From Impatiens glandulifera (Eukaryota; Streptophyta; Magnoliopsida; Ericales; Balsaminaceae), in assembly GCF_907164915.1 (NCBI RefSeq), contig NC_061867.1:38424338-38488337 (forward strand): a stretch of 64,000 nt of DNA, read 5' to 3'. This document shows positions 36,360 to 48,116 of the stretch, in pieces. The number at the start of each line of letters is the position of its first letter. Position 1 is the first letter of the stretch. The translations under genes and the position numbers were made by a program. The notes under the pieces were generated by a model, which was not told where the DNA came from, did no database searches, and saw only the letters and a list, made by a program, of their open reading frames with translations.

Positions 36360-36535
36360 GTTGAATTTAAAATATAAAATTTTATTAGCCTAATTGGTTA
36401 AAAGGTTGTACTTATTTTTATTAGGTTGGAAGTTCGAAACTTATATATACCATATTTTTTTAATTTAACCGTTCCAAATTTATGGCAGGTCAACTTATGA
36501 CTCGACCCAAGTATCTATTTATTCTAAGATATATT
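36360..36535 (+). mobile_element. tRNA-derived SINE, family 2 (copy a)
   Basis: TTAGCCTAATTGGTTA (A box, about 36389-36404) and GGTTGGAAGTTCGAAAC (B box, about 36424-36440) have tRNA-like sequence and spacing. They are followed by the family signature AACCGTTCCAAATTTATGG and GACCCAAGTATCTATTTA. The same unit recurs several times at 54.6-56.4 kb. A further partial copy of its start lies at about 36280-36330. Confidence 0.65.
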
Positions 36536-37367
36536 AGGCCCAATTATCATATGAGGCTAGAACTTTGGGCGTTTTACTATATGGGACTCGAACTTTGATT
36601 TGAGCCATATGGGGCTTTAATTATCAAAATTTTGGCCATTTGAGGCGTTTTACTACAGAGATGTTTGATCCATTTCTTTTATTTGACGTGGTATTTTTTT
36701 TCCATTTATATGGCACTTGCCATTTTTATAAAAGAGGTGTAAAACAATTTATAAGCCCCTCTCTCTAAATCTCCTTTCCTCATCGACAAAAGCTCTTCCT
36801 CTTTATTGCTTTTTCATCTCCTCTAAATCTTCCACTTCATTATATTCAATAGCTCGATCAACAACTTTGACAGTCTGTCAAATATCTCAATCAACGATTC
36901 TGACAACGAAGGTGAACATTCTTCACTCGTCTCCCTCTCTCGATTTATGATTTGATTTAGGAACAATTAAGGCAGGGCATTCTTCACACAAAAAAGTAAA
37001 GAAAATGGGAATGTCTTGTTTACTTAAATCAGTCGATCAATTTTTAAGAAGAACAACACCTCCACTATCTTCACCCTCATATTGTACTTTCTCTTCATCT
37101 CCTTTTATCGTCGCCTGATCCAACTTCACCTTATATCTCTATATGTTGTTTTGATTGAATTTCGTTTCTAATTATTTCAAGAACATCATGTTACTTGTGT
37201 CATTTAAAACAAATTTGATAACATGAAAATGTTATTACCAATTTTGAACGTCTTGGATGGCAAGAATTTTGTAGACATGTCCATGAATTTGTTGATCATG
37301 TTTTATTACCGCATGTCTTGAAGGTTGGATAATAACTTCACTAGATAATTTACTTAAGAGTTTTAAA
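36536..37367. other. Intergenic DNA, nothing assigned
   Basis: A short phrase around ATATGGGACTCGAACTTTGA and a pyrimidine-rich stretch near 36760-36830 are present. No coding frame is supported. Confidence 0.4.
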
Positions 37368-37844
37368 TGTTGAGTTATGGAGCCTACACTTATAATAAAC
37401 TCTATAATTGTTAATTAAAGTTTATTGGGTTTAGGTTTGAGTTTGGGTTTGGGCATAACCAAGAGTTATTTAGGTTTTATTACCTGAATGTTTACCCTAT
37501 AAATATGTTATTAATAAGTATTTACATTAAAATATAAAATTCTAGAGAGATTAAGTTTGAGGCAAAAACTCTGTATTCCTTCTTCTTTTTTATAGTGAAA
37601 TCTGGTGGCGGCTAAAGTGGACGTAGCTCATTTGAGTGAACCACTATAAATTTGTGTCTTCGTGTGTTCTTCTTTTTTGCATTTTTACAGATCGTTTCAA
37701 GTAAGTCGGATTTGGGGGATCTAAATCCTAACAACTGGTATCAGAGCTGCTAGACTAGATTGGAGTATTGGAAACGATGGAAAACGAGAACAGTATAAGA
37801 CACGAGATTGGAATATTTGATGGAACAAATTATGTCTCTAGAGG

Positions 37845-38255
37845 ATGCAGACTGAGGATTATCTATATAGAAAGAAGCTTCATGTTTCTTTGAGTGAGAA
37901 ACCAGAGAAAATGGATGAAGTTGAATGGAAACTCCTTGATAAACAGGTTTTGGGAGTTGTTCGATTGACGCTAGCCAAGACAGTTGTTCACAATGTAGTA
38001 AAGGAGAAGACCACCATGGGTCTGATGAAAGATCTTTTTGATATATATAAGAAACCATCTGCTAACAAAAAGGTACATTTAATTAAAAGACTCTTCAATT
38101 TAAGAATGGTTGATAGTAATTTTGTTACTCATTTGAACAAATTTAATACAATTGTGAATCAACTACTATTAGTTGAGATTGATTTGGGGGACGAAGTTAA
38201 TGCCCCGATTTTGTTAGCATCTTTAACAAATATTTGGGAACCTATGAGTGCATAA
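37845..38255 (+). pseudogene. Copia-5 gag
   Basis: The 136-residue frame (WKLLDKQVLGVVRLTLAKTVVHNVV, then LMKDLFDIYKKPSANKKVHLIKRLFNLRMVDSNFVTHLNKFNTIVNQLL) is a UBN2-type Copia gag. It begins about 100 bp after the PBS. A zinc-knuckle remnant, CWNYGK followed by a stop and GHLKRNC, is readable at about 38475-38518. Confidence 0.85.
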
Positions 38256-38798
38256 ATTAGTAATTCTATTGGAACTTCTAAATTGAAATTTATTGAAGTT
38301 AGAGATCGAATTCTTGTTGAAGAGGTTTGTAAAATTGATTCTGGTGAAACGTTCAAAGGTTCTACTCTAAATGTTGAAAACAGGATTAGATGTAATGATA
38401 GAAATTTCAACTAAGGTAAGAGAAGATCTATGTCGAGGAATAAGAGGAGTACTTCCAAGTAGGAGAACATTTGATTGCTGGAACTATGGTAAGTAGGGTC
38501 ACTTGAAGAGAAACTGTAAAGTGCCGAAGAGAAATAATGATGATAAAAATGATACAGGCAACACAGTTATAGTAAATTGACACTGATGCGTTACTTCTCT
38601 CTATTGATAGTCTGATAGATTCATATTTTGGAGTTGGGAGCATCTTTTCACACCACTGTTCACAAAGAATTAATGGAGAATTATGTGGTTGGAAACTGTG
38701 AGAAATTTTATCTCGTAGATAGTGAGCCACTAGATATTGTTGGCATGGGGGACATCAAATTGAAGATGTAAAACGGTTCTATTTGGAAGATTAATAAG

Positions 38799-39312
38799 GT
38801 GATACACATTCCAGGTTTAATGCGCAATCTGATTTCTGTTACACAACTTGATGAAAAAGGTCATAATTTCAGTTGTGGAAATTGTGCGTGGAAGGTAACT
38901 AAAGGAGCAATAGTTGTTGCTCGAGGTCACAAAACTAGAACGTTATACACGACTTCAACTTATAGAGAGAAAAAAATTGTTGATGTAGTTGATGACTCGA
39001 AGAACAATGAGTTGTGGAATTATAGGTTGTGCCATATGAACGGAAAAGTGATGAAAATTCATTTGAAAAATGAACATATTCTAGAACTGAAGTCTGTTGA
39101 ACATCAGTTATGTGAAAATTGTATTCTTAGAAGAAAAAACGGGTGAGTTTCTTTAAAATTAGGAAGAATCTCAAGAAAGAAAGGTAAAATTGGTATACAC
39201 TGATGTGTGAGGACCTTCACATGTTTCTTTTATTGGCAGATCACACTACTACGTGACATTTATAGATGATTTGACAAGAAAAGTATAAGTTTACTTTATG
39301 AAGCACAAGTTC
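38799..39312 (+). pseudogene. Copia-5 gag-pre-integrase and integrase N-terminus
   Basis: The frame at 38799-39146 reads MIHIPGLMRNLISVTQLDEKGHNFSCG, then NELWNYRLCHMNGKVMKIHLKNEH and CENCILRRK, a gag-pre-integrase zinc region. Beyond a stop the integrase continues (about 39190-39312) to YFMKHK, where the Copia-C insertion interrupts it. Confidence 0.82.
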
Positions 39313-40196
39313 AAAGGGTTACACCTACCTATCCTATGTAGAATTCAACTGTTGAACCTTTCATCAGATTAATCTTTCAATTTCCATTAATGTGGGGGAT
39401 TGTTGGAATTAAACTAATTCCATTAATTAAATGGAAATGATATTTGGGCTAATGAAATTCACACCAAATTCAAATTTGAATTTCATGTGAATTTAATTTG
39501 GATTAATTTCACACTTAATTCACATTTGAATTTGGTGTGAATTTCATTAGCCTAAATATCATTTCCATTTAATTAATGGAATTAGTTTAATTCCAACAAT
39601 CCCCCACATTAATGGAAATTGAAAGATTAACCCGGTGAAAGGTTCAACAGTTGAATTATACATAGGATAGGTAGGTGTAACCCTTTGAAACTTCCCTTAT
39701 GAAAGTATATAACTTTACTAGCCGATTAGTAGACTCGATGTCCTTGAACTATTCTGCCTTTTATGTAAATGATTACACACTTTCACATAAAATTATTCCT
39801 AATACATGTTAGTTCTCATGATTGTGTTCGTTTTGGCCATGAACACTCGCCTGGTTCAGTGAGAGGGTCTAGAATTGAGTCGTGCAATTCTTTCGAAGCA
39901 GTCCCACTTCTCTCTCACATAGGTGATCTCTTTGTTCACAAAGAATGATTAAAAGCCTGTGTGCTTATCCTTTCCCAAAATGCTATTTTATCGTAGAATT
40001 TTTTACCCATGACAATCTACTAAGTTTAGTACAATTAGGTTGTCCCATTGAACATAGTTCTTGATATCTCCAGTCATCGTAGGTTGGGTTTCCCTTCATA
40101 CTAACGTATTATAGGCTTAAGTCTCATTCCTTGTGAGGACTTTAACACCAACTCTTTGTTTAACCCTTTGGTTAGTGGAACCGCAATATTATCTTT

Positions 40197-40445
40197 TCAT
40201 TTTACGTAATCAATTGAGATAATTCCAGTAGAGAGTAATTGTATAATGGTATTATGTCTACGACGTATATGTCTAGACTTACCATTATATATATGACTCT
40301 TAGCTCGTCCGATCGCAGATTGACTATCACAATGAATAGAAATTGCTGGTACAGGCTTAAACCATATTGGAATATCTTCTAAGAATAGACGTAGCCATTC
40401 AGCTTCTTCACCACATTTGTCAAGAGCTATAAATTCAGATTCCAT
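40197..40445 (-). pseudogene. Copia-C RNase H C-terminal part
   Basis: Reads [59 protein letters not shown] and ISIDYVK, a Copia RNase H block with one in-frame stop separating it from the preceding frame. The remaining C-terminal residues continue past the stop toward the polypurine tract. Confidence 0.85.
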
Positions 40446-40526
40446 CGTGGATCTAGCAATAACAGTTTGTTTAGAAGATTTCCAAGATATAGCTACACCT
40501 CCAAGTGTAAATACATATCCACTTGT

Positions 40527-41195
40527 TTACTTAGAGTCTTTCATATCTGAAATCCAATTAGCATCAGTGTACCCTTCGATAACAGCAGGATGTCTCGTGT
40601 AGTGTAGACCATAATCACGAGTATTTCTTAAATACCTAAGTAATCGTACAATGGTTTTCCAATGATTATTACCCAGATTACTCGTGTATCTACTTAGTTT
40701 GCTTACTGCATGGGCTATATCTAGTCTTGTACAACTCATTAAGTACATTAGACTCCTAATTATTCGAGAATATTCTAATTGAGAAACACTATTTCCGCGA
40801 TTTTTAAATAGATGTTGACTTGTATCTATCGGAGTCTTAGCCAATGCAGAATCATCCTTGTTAAATTTTTCAAGGATCTTATCCACATAATGTGATTGAC
40901 TTAGAACTATCCCTTCCGATGTTCTAATCACTTTGATTCCAAGAATCACATCAGCCAATCCCATATCTTTCATGTCAAATTTTGAATTTAACATATCTTT
41001 AGTGGATTTAACCATTTTATCATTACTTCCAATGCTAAGTATGTCATCTACATAAAGACATAAAATGACGTAACCATTTGTTGTGTCTTTAATATAAATA
41101 CATTTATCACATTTATTGATATTAAATCCACTTGAGATCATAGCATGATCAAATTTCTCATGCCATTGTTTTGGAGCTTGTTTTAATCCATACAA
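40527..41195 (-). pseudogene. Copia-C reverse transcriptase, catalytic half
   Basis: The 222-residue frame begins at [11 protein letters not shown] and contains the active-site box [58 protein letters not shown] and GYTDANW at the start of RNase H. A stop at about 41221 cuts it from the N-terminal half, which is in the same frame. Confidence 0.88.
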
Positions 41196-41222
41196 TGACT
41201 TAACTAATTTACAAACTTTATT

Positions 41223-41561
41223 TTATGGTCCTTGAGAAGAAAACCCTTGAGGTTGATCTATGTAAATTTCTTCTTCCAAGTCTCCATTTAAGAAAGCTGT
41301 TTTTACGTCCATTTGATGAACTTCTAGATTGCGCAAAGAAGCAATCGCAAGAATAAATCGAATAGAAGTTATTCTCGTAACTAGAGAATATGTATAAAAA
41401 TAATCAAGACCTTCTCGTTGGCGATATCCTTTTACCACCAGTCTTGCCTTATATTTATCAATTGATCCATCAGCTTTCATTTTCCTTTTGAAAATCCATC
41501 GGCAACCTAGTGGTTTATTTAACGGGGGCAGATCCACTAGTTCCCATGTATGGTTTTGCAA
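41223..41561 (-). pseudogene. Copia-C reverse transcriptase, N-terminal half
   Basis: Reads HTWELVDLPPLNKPLGCRWIFKRKMKADGS, KARLVVKGYRQREGLDYFYTYS and VHQMDVKTAFLNGDLEEEIYIDQPQGF, the standard Copia blocks before YGLKQAP. It is in frame with the catalytic half to the left, with only a stop between. Confidence 0.87.
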
Positions 41562-41698
41562 GATAGATTCTATCTCACTATTAATTGTTGTTTCTATTGA
41601 GGCCCTTCAGACGAGTTAATTGCCTCATTATAGGTTTGAGGTTCACTTTCCATCATGAAAGTAATAAAATCTGGACCAAATGATTTTTCGGTTCTAGC

Positions 41699-42310
41699 TC
41701 ATTTACTTCGTCTAAGTTCAACCTCAACTTCATTCTCCTTTTCTTGTTCATATAGTTCAAGAAATCTTTTTGGAGAACTTTGTTCTTCATTAAACTTATA
41801 TGGAAGTACATGTTCAAAGAACGATGCATTTCTCGATTCCATTATCGTATTCTTATGAATATCCGGAATGTTCGATTTAAACACAAGAAAACGATAAGCA
41901 CTAATGTTATGTGCATATCCAATAAATATACAATCAACAGTTTTTGGTCCAACTTTCATCTTTTTAGGTAATGGTATGGCTACCTTAGCTAGACACCCCC
42001 ACATTCGTAAGTATTCATATGATAGTTTTCTTTCATGTCATAATTCATATGGACTCTTATCTAGCTTCTTTCGTGGAACCTTATTTAAAAGGTAATTAAC
42101 TATCAAAATAGCTTCTCCCCACATGTTCTATGGTAGACCAGAACTTAATATAAGTGAATTCATCATTTCTTTTAATGTTCTATTTTTCCTCTCAGTCGTA
42201 CCGTTTTGCTGAGGAGAATAAGGTGCTGTCGTCTCATGGATTATACCATGTTGAGCACATAACTCGGCAAAAGGTGATTCATATTCACCTCCTCTATCAC
42301 TTCTTAACAC
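41699..42310 (-). pseudogene. Copia-C integrase C-terminal parts
   Basis: 42128-42310 carries LRSDRGGEYESPFAELCAQHGIIHETTAPYSPQQNGTTERKNRT, with the second integrase aspartate and the catalytic glutamate. 41699-42004 carries WGCLAKVAIPLPKKMKVGPKTVDCIFIGYAHNISAYRFLVF, the integrase tail. Stops lie between them. Sequence at about 42311-42660 encodes the first acidic block in other frames. Confidence 0.83.
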
Positions 42311-42665
42311 CTTGATCTTTTACCAAGTTGGTTTTCAACCTCATTTTTATAGAGAGTAAATTTTTCTATGACTTCATTTTTACTTTTAAGAATATACACA
42401 TAACAATATTTTGTGTTATCATCAATAAAAGTAATAAAGTATTTTCCTCCACCACGTGTTGGTGTTCCTTTTAAATCACACACTCTGTATGAATTAAATC
42501 AAGCGGTCTATTACTTCTTTCAACGTTTCGAAAGGATGATCTCGTCAATTTCGCTTCAAGGCAAATTTCACACTTGTGTTTCTTATTAATTTTGAATGTA
42601 GGTATACTCTTCAGTTTTATTAATCGATGCATCGAATCATAATTAATATGACCTAGTCTACCATG

Positions 42666-44036
42666 TCATAAAATGGAAGACTCCAACAGATAAATAGAAA
42701 AGTTATTCTTTTCATTCATATTTGGCTTAACTGCCATTACATTGAGTTTAAAAAACCCATCAGTAGCATAACCTCTACCTACAAACATTCCACTTTTGGA
42801 TAAAATAATTTTATCCGACTCAATCACAATTCTAAAACCATGCTTACTTAGAAGAGATCCGAATATCAAATTTTTCCGAATCTCTGGAACATACAACACA
42901 TTAGTCAATGTTAAATATTTCCCTGAAGACAACCTTAACACCACTTTTCCTTCACCTTGTATGTCAAAAGTGGCAGAATTCCCCATGAATAGCTTTTCAC
43001 CATTCTTCACTTCTTCGAGGCTTGAAAATACTTCTTTGTTGAAGCAAACATGTCTTGTAGCTCCTTTGTCAACCCACCACTCTCGTAGATTAGACCCCAC
43101 CAAGTTAACCTCATATATCATCGCACATAGATCCATGTCCGATAATCCTTGAGTCAAGTTAGCCTCTCGAACTCTTCTCGGCTTCTTGCAATCGGAAGAT
43201 CTATGGCCCATGCCATTGCAATTGAAATACTTACCCGTGAACTTCTTAGAAATTCCTCCTTTAGGATTAAGGATCCGGTTTTTGACAAAAGAATTTTGTT
43301 TCTTCTTGTCTTTACCATGCTCAACCACATTTGCTTTAGCCACATGTTGACTAAAGTATTTCTTTGAGGCGCTTTTATTTTCCTCTTCAATGCGTAGACG
43401 AATTACCAATTCTTCTACGTTCATCTTCTTTCGCTTGTGCTTAAGGTAGTTCTTGATATTGTTCCAAGACGGTGACAACTTCTCAATAATAGCAGCCACT
43501 TGGAAAGTTTCTCCCAAATTCATGCCCTCAGCATGAATTTCGTGCAAAATAACTTGGATCTCTTGAACTTGTTTAATGACCGGTCTTGAATCTACCATTT
43601 TGTAGTCCAAAAATCGACCGACCATAAACTTTTTTGTACCCACATCTTCTGTTTTCTACTTACGTTCAAGAGATTGCCATAGTTCTTTAGCCGTATTCTT
43701 TTCATTGTACACATTGTATAATGAATCTGATAAGCCATTCAGCACGTAATTTCTACATAAAAAATCTGAATGGTGCCAAGCATTATTGGCCGAAGCCGCT
43801 TGCACATCAACTTTTGGATGCACGTTTGCATCCGACGATGAAGCCACGTTTGACTCATCGATTTGGGGAGTGTGAGGATCCTCCGCGAGGAATCGCGCAA
43901 GACTTAGGGTCGTGTGGTAGAAGAACATCTTCTGCTGCCATCTCTTAAAGTTTGAGCCATCAAACTTTTCTGGCTTATCCAGATGGTTAGCTGGAACCGG
44001 CATCCTCATGTTAGAAGTAGGTGTTTCGGTAGTCAT
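42666..44036 (-). pseudogene. Copia-C gag, zinc knuckle and protease
   Basis: Two collinear frames (43656-44036 and 42666-43643) are in the same phase, separated by an in-frame stop near 43650. The first reads LDKPEKFDGSNFKRWQQKMFFYHTTLSLARFL, a gag N-terminus. The second gives the gag core, a zinc knuckle YFNCNGMGHRSSDC, the protease site WWVDKGATRHVC (the usual D-S/T-G has Lys at the middle position) and YLTLTNVLYVPEIRKNLIFGSLL. It starts about 65 bp from the 5' LTR end. Apart from that stop the gag region looks whole. Confidence 0.87.
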
Positions 44037-45848
44037 TTCTGAAAGAAAACCAGAAACGTGTAAGAATTTGAGATAAGTAATATTTGAGACTGTTTTAAGA
44101 TTGTTGGTAATCTTATCTCATAAAAATTACACGTAAATAATATATGAAAATAATACAATGATAATAAAACAAATACAACAAATTATTTAAGAGATGAAGA
44201 AAAATCTTCTCGTTTGCTCCGAGGCCTGTGGAATCACAGTTCTCTTAAAACAGTTTCACCGTCTCCCGTTTGTGTTGGAGAGTTTCGTCGGTGGCTGCTT
44301 CCCAGGGTACAACGGAACCTGCAATGATTTAGCATAGAAAAACCACTATAATAGCGAACTAGACAAAAGTACCTGAATCGCAATCACCGGGTTTTGCACA
44401 AAAATGGTCGAGTCAAGAAACTCGAATAACACTCACAAGAACACTCACAAGAATACTCACAAGAACAAGGAAAGACTTTAGAATTCTAGAGTGAGAAGTG
44501 ATAAGATAATGTGTGGAGAGGAATCAAGGTGAGGGGATATTTATAGTTGAAAATTAAACTCATAATCAATTCTTTAATCCAACGGCCACTAATCCATCAT
44601 CCATTCATCCAATGGTTATCTTTGCTTGCCTTTTCATTATCTTTGCAAGTTACATCCAACAATAAGTATTTTGTAGTTACAATATCAATTAACATCATTT
44701 GTTAATTGCCTCATTCAAGGCATTAATGTTAATTGTAACAATTAACAAATTTAATTTACAATGAATTTGATGTGAATTTCATTTGGATGAAATTTCACCT
44801 TAATTCACATTTGAATTTCATGTGAATTTTATTTGGATTAATTTCACTTTAATTCACATTTGAATTTCATGTGAATTTCATTTGGATTAATTTCACTTTA
44901 ATTCACATTTTAATTTCATGTGAATTTCATTTGGATTAATTTCACACTTAATTCACATTTGAATTTGGTGTGAATTTCATTAGCCCAAATATCATTTCCA
45001 TTTAATTAATGGAATTAGTTTAATTCCAACAAATGTGAATTAAAGTGAAATTAATCCAAATGAAATTCACATGAAATTCAAATGTGAATTAAAGTGAAAT
45101 TAATCCAAATGAAATTCACATGAAATTCAAATGTGAATTAATGTGAAATTTCATTCAAATGAAATTCACATCAAATTCATTGTAAATTAAATTTGTTAAT
45201 TGTTACAATTAACATTAATGCCTTGAATGAGGCAATTAACAAATGGTGTTAATTGCTATTGTAACTACAAAATACTTAGTGTTGGATGTAACTTGCAAAG
45301 ATAATGAAAAGGCAAGCAAGGATAACCGTTGGATGATGGATTAGTGGCCGTTGGATTAAAGAATTGATTATGAGTTTAATTTTCAACTATAAATATCCCC
45401 TCACCTTGATTCCTCTCCACACATTATCTTATCACTTCTCACTCTAGAATTCTAAAGTTTTTCCTTGTTCTTGTGAGTATTCTTGTGAGTGTTCTTGTGA
45501 GTGTTCTTCGAGTTTCTTGACTCGACCATTTTTGTGCAAAACCCAGTGATTGCGATTCAGGTACTTTTGTCTAGTTCACCGTTGTAGTGGTTTTTCTGTG
45601 CTAAATCATTGCAGGTTCCTTTGTACCTTGGGAAGCAGCCACCGACGACTCTCCAGCACAAACGGGAGACAATGAAACTGTTTTAAGGGAACTGTGATTC
45701 CACAGGCCTCGGAGCAAACAAGAAGATTTTTCTTCATCTCTTAAATAATTTATTGTATTTTTTTTATTATCATTGTATTATTTTCATATATTATTTACGT
45801 GTAATTTTAATGAGATAAGATTACGAACAGTACAAGTCTAAAGTATTT

Positions 45849-46583
45849 GTGATTTTCAAAAAGTGGAAAGTTTTGGTTAAAAATGAAACATATCAGAAGG
45901 TTAAATATTTGAGATTCGACAATGGAGGTGAGTACATCAGTTCAGATTTAAGAGAATATTGTGTTGTAAATGAGATTAGTATGGTGAAGAATGTTCCACA
46001 AACGCCTCAAGAGAATATAGTAGCTAAACGGATGAATCGAACATTGAACGATCATGCTAGAAGCATGAGATTGCATGATGGGCTGCCTAAAACCTTCTGG
46101 GCATAAGCTATAAACACTAATGCCTACTTGATAAACAAGGGACCCTCTATTCCTCTTGAATTCAAAATTCCTAAAGAAGTCTGGAGTAATAAAAAGGTAA
46201 ACATTTCTTATTTGAAAGTGTTTTGTTGTTTATCATATGTTCATATTAATGAATGTGATAGGAGCAAACTTGATCCAAAATTTAATAAATGTATTTTATT
46301 GGTTATGGTGATATTGAGTGTGATTATCGTTTTTGGGATAATCAAAATAAGAAGATTATTCATAGTAGGAACGTTATCTTTAATGAATAGATTCTCTACA
46401 AAAATTGTGTTGGGAAGACATCAGATGGTGATTTCAAACTGGAAGAGACTAGTATGGTCAATAAGAGAGATATTTCTACTAAATATATACCGACTATGGA
46501 AGAAGACCAATATGTTGTTGAAGATTACATCATTGAGAACGTGGCCCCAAAGGCAAATTAGTAAACACCGATTATATAGTTGA
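45849..46583 (+). pseudogene. Copia-5 integrase, continued after the insertion
   Basis: 45849-46106 reads KYLRFDNGGEYISSDLREYC and VPQTPQENIVAKRMNRTL, the second acidic block and the glutamate block (with changes). 46128-46583 continues through VWSNKKVNISYLKVFCCLSYVH. A TAA at 46105 and a frameshift in the C-terminal tail break it. Joined across the Copia-C insertion it continues the reading ending at 39312. Confidence 0.82.
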
Positions 46584-47263
46584 GAAGATCATCAAGAAAT
46601 CGAAAACCAGTCGAAAGGTGGTCTGCATGTCTAAACTATATATTGTTGATAGATAGATGCGAACCTGAATACTATAAGGAAGCAATACAATCTGATGAAT
46701 CGATTAAGTGGGAGTCGGCGTTGAAAGATGAGATTGACTCTCTAACATCGAATCAGACTTGGGAGCTCGAGCCACCAAACGGAAAAAAAGCACTTCACAC
46801 CAAATGGATCTTCAAGATTAAAGAAGAACATAATAAAACTATGAGATACAAGGTAAGGTTGGTAGTGAAAGGATTTCAATAGAAATAAGGTATTGACTAC
46901 AATGAGATCTTCTCTCTAGTAGTCAAATTGATGACAATTAGAACTTTTTTGAGTTTGGTTGTGAAAGTAGACCTTCATCTTTAATAAATGGATGTCAAAG
47001 ATACTTTTCTTCATGGTGATTTGGATGAAGAGATTTATATGCGACAACCACAAGGCTTTGAAATGAAAGGAAACGATGAGCTTGTGTGTAAGCTTCTGAA
47101 TAGTCTGTATGGTTTGAAACAGGATCCAAGGCAATGGTACAATAAGTTTGATAGCTTCATTAAAAGTAACCATTTTCTCGGTGTGAAGTTGATCATTATT
47201 GCTATATCAAGAGGTTTGATAAATCGTACATTATTCTTCTCCTTTACATTGATGACATGTTGA
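46580..47263 (+). pseudogene. Copia-5 reverse transcriptase, N-terminal parts
   Basis: 46580-46882 reads EAIQSDESIKWESALKDEIDSLTSNQTWEL and LHTKWIFKIKEEHN, ending at VRLVVKGFQ before a TAG. 46988-47263 gives MDVKDTFLHGDLDEEIYMRQPQGF and LYGLKQDPRQWYNKFDSF. The catalytic box lies just after a frameshift (LLYIDDMLIVG at about 47237-47270). Confidence 0.83.
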
Positions 47264-47412
47264 TTGTTGGAGCAAGCTTGTATGAAATTAATAAGCTAAA
47301 TAAAGAGTTGTCTGAAAAGTTTGCAATGAAGGATTTGGGTGCTGCAAAATAAATCATTGGGATGAGAATTTTCAGGGATAAAAAAGTTCTTAAGCTTTCA
47401 TAAGAAGAATAT

Positions 47413-47979
47413 GTGAACAAAGTTCTTATCATATTCAACTTGTATAATGCAAAACCAGTTACTACTCCATTAGCTAGTCACTTCAAACTATTTAAAGATC
47501 AAACACCTTCAACAAAGGATGAGAAAAATTACATGACCATCGTTTTGTATGCCTCTATCATTGGTTGTATTATGTATGCGATGGTTTGCACAAGACTAGA
47601 CATAACACATGTAGTGGGAGTTGTTAGTAGATTTATGAGCAACTCAGGTAGACAACATTGAGATGCAGTAAAGTTGATACTACGATACTTAAGAGGAAGT
47701 ATGGGTCTCACTTTGTATTTTCAAAAGTCTAATATGGGTTTGGAAGGATATGTTGATACAGACAATGATGGTGATATTGATAGTAAGAAGAGAACAACAT
47801 GGTACATTTATACTCTAGGAGGTACTACAATCAGTTGGGTTTCAAAATTGCAGAAGATTGTTGTTCTTTCTAATTATGAAGTAGAGCATGTTGTTGTCAC
47901 AGAGGCTTCTAAGGAGATGATGTGGTTGCAACTCTTTTTGAGAGAATTGGGTCAAGATTACAAGGGAAGTATGTTGTGA
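47413..47979 (+). pseudogene. Copia-5 reverse transcriptase end and RNase H
   Basis: 47413-47661 reads NAKPVTTPLASHFKLF and YASIIGCIMYAMVCTRLDITHVVGVVSRFMSN. 47674-47979 reads ILRYLRGSMGLTLYF, GYVDTDNDGDIDSKKRTTWYIYTLGGTTISWVSKLQKIVVLSNYEVEHVVVTEASKEMMW, the RNase H. The C-terminal part continues past a stop to about 48110, resumes after the hAT-like insertion at 50099 (ELVDILTKVVTNEKLKLC), and ends near the 3' LTR. Confidence 0.82.
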
Positions 47980-48116
47980 TGCGACAGTTAGAGTGTCATT
48001 CATTTGTCAAAGAATCCTGTTTATCATGGAAGGATGAAACATATACAAATTCGTTATTATTTCATCCGATTAGCTTTAGAAGATGGAGTGTTATCTCTTG
48101 AGAAGATTTCCGGGAG

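Larger units (their letters stand above)
39311..45829 (-). mobile_element. Copia-C: minus-strand Copia with inverted end fragments
   Basis: The minus-strand element has a complete 5' LTR at 44102-45031 (930 bp, TGTTGGAATT...TTACCAACA) and only about the first 125 bp of its 3' LTR, starting at 39598 next to the polypurine tract GTGGGGGAT. On the left, 39311-39475 is an inverted copy of the polypurine tract, its neighbouring internal sequence and the LTR start. On the right, 45032-45829 is an inverted copy of the LTR from about position 123 to its end. The whole insert is bounded by GCACAAG (about 39303-39309) and GTACAAG (45830-45836), duplicating Copia-5 integrase codons. No initiator-Met-type PBS is seen next to the 5' LTR. 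Confidence 0.8.
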
